Notes under the pieces: model-generated
Databases searched by the model: none
Seen by the model: the letters and a program-made list of their open reading frames with translations, nothing else
Told to the model about the DNA's origin: nothing
DNA from: Candidatus Bathyarchaeota archaeon
Lineage (GTDB): Archaea > Thermoproteota > Bathyarchaeia > Bathyarchaeales > Bathycorpusculaceae
Assembly (NCBI GenBank): GCA_018396675.1
Contig: JAGTQX010000014.1
Span: 1 to 64,000, forward strand
Length of the DNA: 64,000 nt
Reading direction: 5' to 3'
Part shown: positions 26,561-33,915 of the stretch, piece after piece
How positions within the stretch are numbered: position 1 is the first letter of the stretch
Layout: each line of letters opens with the position of its first letter
Program-made: the position numbers and the translations under genes

Positions 26561-27472
26561 CTAGTATGGGAAGGGTTTTTTGGCTTTCAGTTTCATGAGG
26601 CGTTCCATCCCGATTTTCTTGAGGAACTCTGTGTGGTCTTCGACGCTTGTTATGTATTCTTCACAGTATTTTTGCCATCCCTCTTCTGTTTTGCACTGCT
26701 GATAATACATGCGCACGTGTTCCATGTCGTAATCGTAGTAATTGTAAACCATCATCGGATACGCGCCCCATGGGCTTTCAACCACGTAGTCCACGTAGAT
26801 GTTCGGAATCGCCGTCTGGTCCGGCTGTGAGCGTATAAGCTCCGTGTCAACTATCTCTTCAGCTAAAACAATTACTTTCTTTCCAGCTCTGGCGCCTTCA
26901 ACGTCTTCGCCTTTGATTCCGTCTATTTGGGCGTTGCCTTCCATGTCCACGCGGGAAACGTGCACTATGCTGAAGTCTGGACGCACAGATGGCACAAGCA
27001 CAACTTTTTCGCCTGTGAATGGGCACGTTATAACTTCCGCCTTTTTAGATCTAAACCTAGTTTTAGCCAGTAAGTCTGTTCCAAGCATGCTTTTTAACGG
27101 CATAAACGGGACTCCTAAAGCACCGCCTAGAAAACGGAGCGCCATCGCCAAATTCGTGTAGTCTTCAATTTGAACTGCGCCTTCGCGTATTCTCCGCTGA
27201 ATGTTTGGAGCCAAGCCTATGCCTTCTATCGCGTAGAAAGCTAACTCAAAACGTGAAACAACATAAGCGCCTGACAAAATGTCAATGTCCATTTCAGAAC
27301 CGCACGTGTAAATCGTCAAGTTCCGCTTTTTCTGCCTAACAAGTTCATGTGCAAGAGCCATTGGGGGTCTCTGGAATCCGAATCCACCCCAAAAAAGGTG
27401 TGCTCCATCATTGATGAGTTTAGCTGCCTCTTTAAGGGTTATTCGCTTGTCCTCCACTTCCGCTTCAACCAA
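26561..27472 (-). CDS. CoA-transferase (GctA/IpdA-like), alpha subunit
   Basis: 303 residues from a TTG at 27472, which has GAGGTG eight bases upstream. The frame stays open to 27634, but that part overlaps the nitroreductase gene and does not resemble the family, which starts near DKRITLKEAAKLINDGAHLF. It contains LFWGGFGFQRPPMALAHELVRQ and a central loop with DIEDYTNLAMALRFLGGALG-like sequence (IQIEDYTNLAM ... GGALGVPFMPLKS). It works with the beta subunit encoded next. The substrate is unknown; a branched or aryl acid from the IOR pathway is a reasonable guess. Confidence 0.88.
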   Translation of the reverse strand: MVEAEVEDKRITLKEAAKLINDGAHLFWGGFGFQRPPMALAHELVRQKKRNLTIYTCGSEMDIDILSGAYVVSRFELAFYAIEGIGLAPNIQRRIREGAVQIEDYTNLAMALRFLGGALGVPFMPLKSMLGTDLLAKTRFRSKKAEVITCPFTGEKVVLVPSVRPDFSIVHVSRVDMEGNAQIDGIKGEDVEGARAGKKVIVLAEEIVDTELIRSQPDQTAIPNIYVDYVVESPWGAYPMMVYNYYDYDMEHVRMYYQQCKTEEGWQKYCEEYITSVEDHTEFLKKIGMERLMKLKAKKPFPY

Positions 27473-27539
27473 ACAGTGACACCTCGCTACCCTATTTTTA
27501 ACCCAGTTTAAATTTAAACTTTCAAAGTCTTTCCCAAAT

Positions 27540-28082
27540 TTAAAGTTCAAGCGGGACGCCATAAGAATCTTTGAAGAAAATTTCGCTGAAAGCTTTTCTA
27601 GGTCTCGCTGGCGGGTCCTCGTCTGGAACACCAACCGGAAGCAGTGCTATCACCGCTAAATCTTCTGGTATTTTTAGAATCTTTTTGACTTCCGCTTCGT
27701 TGAAGGCTCCAATCCAGCATGTGCCGTAACCGAGAGCTGTTGCGGCTAAAACCATGTGTTCAATTGCAATCATCGGATCCTGCTTGTGAGGTATTCTAGT
27801 GTCGGAAAGTGAATATGTAAGCTTTGTCGAAGCTTTAGGATCGCCTAGAGCAACAATAACCGCGTTGGCTTCTGCAATAAATTTCTGTTTGTTTGAGGCG
27901 TTAGCCAAAGCTTCTTTTATTTTCGCTTCTCTTACCACTATGAAATACCATGGTTGACGATTTCCGCCTGAAGGCGCTAGGCGCCCAGCCTCCAAAATCA
28001 TTTTTAACTCGCTGTTTGCTATTGTGCACGGTTTAAATTTTCGAATGCTTCTCCGCTTTTCTATCGCCTTAAACAAGTCCAT
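27540..28082 (-). CDS. Nitroreductase-family flavoprotein
   Basis: 180 residues, FMN-dependent. Signature segments are RRSIRKF (~9-15, FMN phosphate contact), APSGGNRQPW (~36-45) and ALGYGTCWIGAFNE. It transfers hydride from NAD(P)H to an unknown acceptor. The gene lies upstream of the CoA-transferase pair on the same strand (68-base gap) and its start is near the promoter of the divergent DRE-TIM gene. The length is normal for the family. Confidence 0.92.
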   Translation of the reverse strand: MDLFKAIEKRRSIRKFKPCTIANSELKMILEAGRLAPSGGNRQPWYFIVVREAKIKEALANASNKQKFIAEANAVIVALGDPKASTKLTYSLSDTRIPHKQDPMIAIEHMVLAATALGYGTCWIGAFNEAEVKKILKIPEDLAVIALLPVGVPDEDPPARPRKAFSEIFFKDSYGVPLEL

Positions 28083-28206
28083 AAACGGGTTTCACCTCAA
28101 ACGTTTCCTTGTCATATCACGTGAAATCTCTAGAATGCTCAATTCTTATATAAGTGCTTGTGAAATAACAAATGCGTTGAATGTTTACTTGTGGAACGTG
28201 GCGCTT

Positions 28207-29535
28207 ATGCGTAAAACAATATTTAAGAAACTTGAGGCACAAGGATTAATCGCCAATTACAACCGATTGAGGAAAAATCTTCCGCCGAAACTTCCTGAAA
28301 GAGTTTTCATTTGGGATAAAACCTTCAGGGAAGGCGTCCAAACGCCATGCGTGTTTTTGACGTATGTTGAAAAGGTTAAACTGGCTAAAATGCTCGACGA
28401 AATGGGCGTTTCAATTTTGACTGTTGGCTTTCCAGCGTTATCTGAAGAAGAGAAGAACAGTGTTAAACGAATCTCAAACGAGGGCTTTCAACAAGCCAGC
28501 ATAGCTGCTGCTGCACGCGCAATCAAAAGCGATGTTGACGCTTGTCTCGACTGCGGTGTCAGAGAAATCACTATCGCCACGCCGTTTAACGGGCTGAACC
28601 TTCAATATAGACTTAAAATGACGAAAGAACAAGCGTTAAAGAACGCTGTCGATTGCATCGAATACGCGAAAAAACATGGCGTTATAGTTGACTTTATTTT
28701 GGAAGACGCCTCACGAACTCCTTTGGATGATATTTTGCAAATTTTTGAAGCAACCGCTAAAGCTGGCGCCGACAAGCTTGTTTTGGCGGATACTGTCGGC
28801 TTTTTAAGGCCGTTGTCAATGCGATATTTAGTTTCTCACGTTAGGGACGGGCTTCAGCAGAGGCTACGCGGCGACGTCAAACTTTCGGTTCATTGTCACA
28901 ATGATTTCGGATTAGCCACAGCGAACACGCTTGCGGCCGTAGAAGAAGGCGTGGCATACGTGCATACTTGCATAGTTGGATTCGGCGAAAGAGCTGGAGT
29001 AGCCCCATTTGAGGAGGTTGTAGCCGCGCTAGAGCTTCTATACAATGTTGATACGGGCGTTGACATGAAGAAACTTTTCAGACTTGCACAACAAGCGGAG
29101 AAAAGCTTTGCTCTTCCAATACAGTTCCATAAGCCGATAGTCGGCGAGAACGCTTTCTCATACGAGGTTGACGAGCATGTGGAGGGAATGTTGGCCCATC
29201 CGCTTATTTATGAGCCTTTTCCACCTGAGATGATTGAGCGAGAACCCCAATTCTACATCAGCAGAAGCGGTGGAAGGCGACTTGTTGAAAAACGTCTCGA
29301 AGCCGCGGGAATAAAAGCCACAAGCGTGCAAGTGGAAGAAATTGTCCGAAGAATACGGCTTATGCAGGAAAATCTTGACAAAGGCGGAGCACAGATGACC
29401 TTTTACCAGATTAAGAAGCTTATGAGAGATCTGCGGAAAGGTTTAACCGAAGAAGAGTTCTGGCGCATAGTTGAACAAGTCACAAGGCAAAAGCCGAAAC
29501 TTCCACAGCCCCTGCTGGAGGCGCAAGAACCCTAG
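28207..29535 (+). CDS. DRE-TIM metallolyase (isopropylmalate/homocitrate/Re-citrate synthase-like)
   Basis: 442 residues from ATG 28207. The frame is open from 28024, but that part overlaps the nitroreductase gene and a TATA box (TCTTATATAAG, ~28143-28153). The catalytic start WDKTFREGVQTP (DxTxREG) and metal site VHCHNDFGLATANT are intact, followed by GFGERAGVAPFEEVV. The C-terminal ~110 residues are helical and lack the LeuA regulatory domain. The reaction is a Claisen condensation of acetyl-CoA (or a homologue) with a 2-oxoacid. Homocitrate, citramalate, isopropylmalate or (Re)-citrate are all possible; no pathway partner is adjacent. Confidence 0.85.
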   Translation: MRKTIFKKLEAQGLIANYNRLRKNLPPKLPERVFIWDKTFREGVQTPCVFLTYVEKVKLAKMLDEMGVSILTVGFPALSEEEKNSVKRISNEGFQQASIAAAARAIKSDVDACLDCGVREITIATPFNGLNLQYRLKMTKEQALKNAVDCIEYAKKHGVIVDFILEDASRTPLDDILQIFEATAKAGADKLVLADTVGFLRPLSMRYLVSHVRDGLQQRLRGDVKLSVHCHNDFGLATANTLAAVEEGVAYVHTCIVGFGERAGVAPFEEVVAALELLYNVDTGVDMKKLFRLAQQAEKSFALPIQFHKPIVGENAFSYEVDEHVEGMLAHPLIYEPFPPEMIEREPQFYISRSGGRRLVEKRLEAAGIKATSVQVEEIVRRIRLMQENLDKGGAQMTFYQIKKLMRDLRKGLTEEEFWRIVEQVTRQKPKLPQPLLEAQEP

Positions 29536-30539
29536 ACCATGCTTAACTCTTCAGTCACTCTAACTTTTTCTTTCCTGCCTAACGGCTTTGGATAATTGTA
29601 AATCGGACCGCTTGGCTTCTCGTTGTAATATGGACGGTTACAGTTTGGGCAACCAGAAGTTTGGAAAGGCTCACCTGACTGTATAGCCTCATTCAAAGTT
29701 TGCGAGTCAACGCCGAAACTAATTATCCGCGCGTTCTCGTCAAAACTCATTTTCTCAAATCTTGACTTTCCACGACATATCAAATATCTTGCCAGCTGCA
29801 CACGCCTATACTGTCGAATAGAAGGTTGCCTACAATTTTCCAAGGCGGTTCCAGCGATAGGCGTAAAAGCAAAAAGCGCTGGCAAAACACCAATATCCAC
29901 GCATTTCTGAATTATTTCTACCATCTCTTTTTCAGTTTCTCCCAAACCCACAATCAGATGCGTGCTAACTTTGCCTTTTCCAAAAATTTTCACAGCCTCT
30001 CCCAATAGTGTTAGCTGGCTTTTCATGTTATACGGACCGCCAGCTGCTGCTCCCTTAACCTTGTTGAATATTTCTTCCGTTGCTGCATCAATTGGTATTC
30101 CTATACGCTCGGCACCCGCTTCAGCCAAGCGCCTAATGTTTTCAATATTTAGCGGTTGACATGAAACCGAAATCGGAATCTTTACACGTTGATAAACAGC
30201 CTTCACAATTGTTTGAAGATGCGTTAAAACTTCCGGATAGTTCAGAGCTTGTATGCATACACGTTTTATAACGTCTTTTCTGACTGCATTTTCAATTTCA
30301 TCTAGAACCCGCGCAGTTGCGAAGGCTGGCCATGAAACTCTTGAAAGCATGTCGGCTCTGCTGCGGCTGTTTCGTGCTTGTGGACAAAATCCACAGTTTG
30401 CGCGGCATTTTCCTTCGCTGAAAGTCATCAAATAAGCTGTTGTGGGCGCAGCGTCAAGCTTACCGTTTAGCAGTCCCAAAACTATTGCGGAGCCTAGAGA
30501 AACTCGAATTTTTTCTGGTGGTTTCTCGCTGTTTGTCAA
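29532..30539 (-). CDS. Biotin-synthase-related radical SAM protein (candidate LipS-type lipoyl synthase subunit)
   Basis: 335 residues. The SAM-cleaving [4Fe-4S] motif is CRANCGFC (Cys45, 49, 52). An unusual C-terminal CPNCNRPYYNE (Cys297/300) could bind a second cluster. The central barrel includes SVSCQPLNIENI and HLIVGLGETEKEM. The start is a TTG at 30539 with no clear ribosome-binding site. It is not a true BioB, and no biotin genes are nearby. Together with the radical SAM gene at 31089 it resembles the pair of BioB-like proteins that insert two sulfurs to make lipoyl groups in some archaea; this is an inference from family recall. It converges on the DRE-TIM gene with a 4-base overlap. 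Confidence 0.8.
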   Translation of the reverse strand: MTNSEKPPEKIRVSLGSAIVLGLLNGKLDAAPTTAYLMTFSEGKCRANCGFCPQARNSRSRADMLSRVSWPAFATARVLDEIENAVRKDVIKRVCIQALNYPEVLTHLQTIVKAVYQRVKIPISVSCQPLNIENIRRLAEAGAERIGIPIDAATEEIFNKVKGAAAGGPYNMKSQLTLLGEAVKIFGKGKVSTHLIVGLGETEKEMVEIIQKCVDIGVLPALFAFTPIAGTALENCRQPSIRQYRRVQLARYLICRGKSRFEKMSFDENARIISFGVDSQTLNEAIQSGEPFQTSGCPNCNRPYYNEKPSGPIYNYPKPLGRKEKVRVTEELSMV

Positions 30540-30658
30540 GTTTATACGCGCTCATCAAACCCTTTTTCAACAAAGGTTTTTGTGTTGTTCTGCTAATGAT
30601 TCTGAATTCATAAATATTTTATCACTTTTGCAGTTTAAACCAGAGTTTAAAAGGGAAA

Positions 30659-31012
30659 GTGTTGAAATTGCGCAGGTCAAAACTTGAAACTTACGAGGCT
30701 ATCTTATCGGTGTTAGCGAAGAGACCGTTGACTGTTGACAGCATAGCCTACAGAACCAACACTGACTGCACGGTTCTGCGCCAATACCTGGAATCGCTTG
30801 CTAGAAACGGCCTTGTCAAAGAAATGTCCAGCGGCAAGAAAAAGCTATACCTAATAACAGAAAGGGGCACAGCAGTCTTCAGAACACTCAGCTTCCAGAG
30901 GTATCTTGACAAAATCGCGAAAACACTCAAGGCTTCAAATAATGATTTAGAAACGGCGCCGACACCCACAATAATGAACGACAACGAAAGCAAAAACAAG
31001 AACGAAGACTAA
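30659..31012 (+). CDS. Winged-helix DNA-binding protein
   Basis: 117 residues from a GTG. Residues ~5-80 form a winged helix: KLETYEAILSVLAKRPLTVDSIAYRTNTD, recognition helix CTVLRQYLESLARNGLV and wing SSGKKKLYLITERG. The tail is Asn/Asp/Glu rich and probably disordered. It lies between two radical SAM genes and just upstream of the second (77-base gap), so it may regulate them. No ligand domain is visible. Confidence 0.85.
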   Translation: MLKLRRSKLETYEAILSVLAKRPLTVDSIAYRTNTDCTVLRQYLESLARNGLVKEMSSGKKKLYLITERGTAVFRTLSFQRYLDKIAKTLKASNNDLETAPTPTIMNDNESKNKNED

Positions 31013-31088
31013 CCGTTAGCCATTAAAACAAGTTGACTCTTCTTAACGAAAGTTATTAAGCAGTTAGCGTAGGCTTTAATAGAGAAAT

Positions 31089-32108
31089 ATGACGGCGCAA
31101 GCTTCTCCAGAAGAATTATGGCGGACAGCCGACAACGAGTTTCTCAAACTTTTAGACAGCGACATGTTCTTCTCCACACAGAAAACGCTTCATTTCTATG
31201 CGCCGAGCTTCATGTACTATAAAACTGGCTATTTCTGTTCATCTGCCAAAGATTTCCCGACAATTTCAGTTACCGGCAAAGGATGCGCATTAAATTGTAA
31301 ACACTGCGGCGGGAAAGTCTTGGAAACCATGTACCCTGTTAAAACGCCGGAGGAACTCTACAATTTATGCGCTAAGCTTAAAAGCGAAGGAGCTGTAGGC
31401 TGCTTGATTAGTGGCGGTTGCCTTTCAGATGGTTCAGTGCCTCTGGACAGATTTACCTCCGCAATTAAACGGGTCAAAACAGATTTTGAGTTTGCAGTTT
31501 TCGCACATGTTGGCATAGTGAATTTTGAAAAGGCTGAAAGGCTTAAGAAGGCGGATGTTGACGCGGCTTTAATCGATGTTATAGGCGCAGACGAAACCAT
31601 AAAAGAAATTTACAAACTGAACGTGACTGTGAAGGATTACGATGACGCTTTGAAAGCCCTAAACCAAGCAGGTTTAAGTTTCATTCCCCACGTTATCGTT
31701 GGGCTTCATTACGGAAAACTCAAAGGCGAATTTAACGCTTTAAAAATGATTCACAAATACAAGCCTTCAGCCATAGTGATAATTGCCTTCATGCCCATAC
31801 ACGGAACCGAAATGGCTCATGTTAAACCGCCTACCTCCATAGACATAGCCAAAGTACTCGCCTCAGCAAGAGCAATGTTTCCAGAAACCCCCATAGCGTT
31901 GGGGTGCATGCGCCCAAAAGGAAGGCATAGAATAGAAACGGACATATTAGCCATAAAAGCCGGAGTTGATGCCATAGCCTTCCCCGCGGAGGAAGCCATA
32001 AAATTTGCTGAAGCGTCTGGCTGTAAGATCAGTTTCTCATCATATTGTTGTTCTCAAATATCCTTGGATGTTTTGAAATTTAACGCCAAGCAAAAATCGA
32101 AGACTTAA
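31089..32108 (+). CDS. BioB-like radical SAM protein (candidate LipS-type lipoyl synthase subunit)
   Basis: 339 residues. The cluster motif CALNCKHC (Cys66, 70, 73) matches CxxxCxxC. A TIM-barrel core follows with SGGCLSDGSVPLDRF, DVIGADETIKEIYKL and HVIVGLHYGKLKGE. It ends with a Ser/Cys-rich stretch (SFSSYCCSQI) that may hold an auxiliary cluster. It appears related to the uncharacterised biotin-synthase homologues found in many archaea and now linked to lipoate synthesis. It is transcribed after the winged-helix gene and overlaps the 3' end of a small membrane protein gene on the other strand by 29 bases. Confidence 0.8.
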   Translation: MTAQASPEELWRTADNEFLKLLDSDMFFSTQKTLHFYAPSFMYYKTGYFCSSAKDFPTISVTGKGCALNCKHCGGKVLETMYPVKTPEELYNLCAKLKSEGAVGCLISGGCLSDGSVPLDRFTSAIKRVKTDFEFAVFAHVGIVNFEKAERLKKADVDAALIDVIGADETIKEIYKLNVTVKDYDDALKALNQAGLSFIPHVIVGLHYGKLKGEFNALKMIHKYKPSAIVIIAFMPIHGTEMAHVKPPTSIDIAKVLASARAMFPETPIALGCMRPKGRHRIETDILAIKAGVDAIAFPAEEAIKFAEASGCKISFSSYCCSQISLDVLKFNAKQKSKT

Positions 32109-32316
32109 CCGTGTTGACAATGTCATCTCTGAGTTTTGAATACAATGCGCTCAGTCTTTTCGCATCGTTTTTAGCCATGCCCATTTTAATAAGCTCTTTT
32201 TCAAAAGCTTTTCTAGCTTTTCGAACCTTCCAGCCAAAGCTTAGCCACAGGACTGCAAGGTTTACCATAAGGCGAATCATGTTAAGAATTGTGCTAATTA
32301 TTGCTGTTAACTTCAT
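32080..32316 (-). CDS. Small single-pass membrane protein, last of a four-gene small-protein group
   Basis: 78 residues. One hydrophobic helix (~8-28, TILNMIRLMVNLAVLWLSF) is followed by a basic cytoplasmic helix. The cytoplasmic part has FEKELIKMGMAKNDA, which matches FYKELKDAGMPEDVA in the neighbouring 136-residue protein. Function unknown. It converges with, and overlaps, the radical SAM gene. Confidence 0.75.
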   Translation of the reverse strand: MKLTAIISTILNMIRLMVNLAVLWLSFGWKVRKARKAFEKELIKMGMAKNDAKRLSALYSKLRDDIVNTVKSSIFAWR

Positions 32317-32374
32317 CTTGCCTTGTCCGCCGTGAAAACCTTAAAATGGCGTTTTCCTTTTTCAGCGTAGAAGT

Positions 32375-32785
32375 CTAATCTTCGTCCTCATCGTTTTCAT
32401 CGTTTTCCTCACGTTTCGCTAAGCCTTTTTCAGCAAGCTTAACTTTTATTCGCCTTGAGATTTCCTTTTCCAACTCGTCGCTGTCCACATGCTTTTTTCC
32501 ACCTACAGCGTTTTTCATGACTTCGCCGAGGCTTGTGAACGCGGATATGTAGCCTTCGGTCATTTTCACGGCTACATCTTCTGGCATGCCTGCGTCCTTA
32601 AGCTCTTTGTAGAAGGTGGCTGCGGCTTTACCCATGTCTCTGCCGGCTTCTTCTGAAAATATGCTTGCTATTATTCCTTTGATTAGAGATGGGACTTCCT
32701 TTGAGACCACGCTTAAGACTTCTCTCAGTTCTTCAACGTCTTCTTCGGTTTCGATTTTCTTTTTCTTTTCTTTCTCCTCAGTCAT
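32375..32785 (-). CDS. Acidic helical protein sharing a motif with its neighbour
   Basis: 136 residues from ATG 32785, chosen because GGAGGTGA sits just upstream; an ATG six codons earlier would overlap this site. Lys/Glu-rich ends flank a helical core (~35-95) containing FYKELKDAGMPEDVAVKMTE. It ends in a very acidic tail (ENDENDEDED). No membrane segment or catalytic motif is seen. The motif shared with the 78-residue membrane protein encoded next suggests a common ancestor or binding partner. Confidence 0.78.
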   Translation of the reverse strand: MTEEKEKKKKIETEEDVEELREVLSVVSKEVPSLIKGIIASIFSEEAGRDMGKAAATFYKELKDAGMPEDVAVKMTEGYISAFTSLGEVMKNAVGGKKHVDSDELEKEISRRIKVKLAEKGLAKREENDENDEDED

Positions 32786-32823
32786 AGTGATTTCACCTCC
32801 CATTATTTTTGGTGTTGTTGCAA

Positions 32824-33054
32824 TTAACGGTTTTGGATTCTGCGCATGTACTCTGTTGCTTGGCTCTTACCGATTTCGGCTTCAATAAGCGCCCTTTTCA
32901 GATGCTTTCTTGAACCGTTAAAATTTTGTTCCATGTAGGCATTCTGCTCTGTTTTTGCTCTGTCTTTTCCAATTTTGAGAATTATGCCGAATTTTCTGCT
33001 TATTAGATTGCCTAAACCCTTTTTTGCGTTTAATCCAGTTTTGTTTAGATTCAC
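32824..33054 (-). CDS. Small basic protein, unknown
   Basis: 76 residues from GTG 33054, placed ~7 bases after a GGAGGT site; a GTG at 33063 would overlap that site. The protein is rich in Lys, Arg and Asn (NLNKTGLNAKKGLGNLISRK ... KHLKRALIEAEIGKSQA). It has no hydrophobic helix or cysteines. It lies between the acidic helical protein and the winged-helix gene, all on the minus strand. It could bind nucleic acid, but nothing specific supports that. Confidence 0.65.
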   Translation of the reverse strand: MNLNKTGLNAKKGLGNLISRKFGIILKIGKDRAKTEQNAYMEQNFNGSRKHLKRALIEAEIGKSQATEYMRRIQNR

Positions 33055-33130
33055 TTTTTCCACCTCCGATGTAACTAATAGCGTGGCTAGGGTTGTTATT
33101 TATTCTGGGAAAAAGTGGTCAACTTGGCGG

Positions 33131-33580
33131 TCACTCTGCAAGTTCGTAAACGTTGCCGTAACCCTTCGCCTTTTTAACCACGCCTTCCTTTTCTAAACGC
33201 TTTAGTCTATCTCTTATGATTCGTCTAGAGGCTTTTCCACGCATTCTACGCACTTGCCGTGTTATCGCGGAAACGTTGAGCTTCTCGTTTACGGCTAGCG
33301 CTTGAACTACACATCTTGAAATGTCGTCTTTACTTATCCACTCTTTTTTCAAGTGTTTTTCAGCAGTTTTCAGTCTAGAAGCAAGTTTTAACGGTTCGCC
33401 ATACAAGCTTACTCCAACGCGGCTTAAACGCAGATATGGCGCCAGTTCCGCGTATTCTGGATTGTTTACTATTAGCGTCTCCAGCGTCTCAAGTCGCTTA
33501 ATGATTAAGTCAAGCTTTTTGCTTAACTCCTCTATGTTTACGCTTGCATTTTCAGGTTTTTTGCCGTTTTTATTTCGCAT
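33131..33580 (-). CDS. Winged-helix protein with N-terminal coiled coil
   Basis: 149 residues. A short coiled coil ([21 protein letters not shown], broken here for length) precedes a linker. A winged helix at ~85-149 has [20 protein letters not shown] as a probable recognition region and [11 protein letters not shown] as wing. It should bind DNA as a dimer. It is first in a row of four minus-strand small genes and is a candidate regulator of them. Confidence 0.8.
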   Translation of the reverse strand: MRNKNGKKPENASVNIEELSKKLDLIIKRLETLETLIVNNPEYAELAPYLRLSRVGVSLYGEPLKLASRLKTAEKHLKKEWISKDDISRCVVQALAVNEKLNVSAITRQVRRMRGKASRRIIRDRLKRLEKEGVVKKAKGYGNVYELAE

Positions 33581-33680
33581 TCGTTTTCCTTTTCCTTTAT
33601 TGTGTCATTATGCTGATAAAACTTCTTTTTGGCTGGCGGTTTTTGGTTATGGAAAGAATTAAAAACTGAAAGTCTCTAGA

Positions 33681-33691
33681 GTGTATAAAAT
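33681..33691 (+). promoter_or_regulatory. TATA box of the ferredoxin gene
   Basis: GTGTATAAAAT lies about 20 bases upstream of the ATG at 33707, so the transcript is probably leaderless or nearly so. Confidence 0.55.
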
Positions 33692-33706
33692 AGGTTGAGA
33701 AAAAGT

Positions 33707-33907
33707 ATGCCAAAAGTTAAGGTTGATTGGAACAAGTGTAACGGCGACGGCGTATGTGTTGAAGTTTGTCCGGTGAACGTTTTTGAACTTAAGAAATTGC
33801 CAGAATACACGGACACGCAGAAGTCTGTTCCAGTTCGGGAAAACGAATGTATAGCGTGCATGGCATGTGTAGCTTCGTGCCCAACGCAAGCGATAACGGT
33901 TGAAGAA
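33707..33907 (+). CDS. Small di-cluster ferredoxin
   Basis: 66 residues from ATG 33707 (a TTG at 33695 adds four residues but lies too close to the TATA box); the last coding codon is followed by TAA at 33908-33910. The first cluster site is CNGDGVCVEVCP, where Asp stands at the second Cys position, as in ferredoxins with a [3Fe-4S] or labile [4Fe-4S] cluster. The second site, CIACMACVASCP, is a full [4Fe-4S] motif. It is a soluble electron carrier that could serve IorAB or the radical SAM enzymes. It is monocistronic. Confidence 0.93.
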
Positions 33908-33915
33908 TAACGCTT

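Noticed and set aside
27473-27634. N-terminal extension of the CoA-transferase alpha subunit
   Set aside because: It overlaps the nitroreductase gene, has no family resemblance, and a TTG with a good ribosome-binding site (27472) gives the expected start.
28024-28206. Upstream extension of the DRE-TIM gene
   Set aside because: It covers the start of the nitroreductase gene and a TATA box, and shows no family residues.
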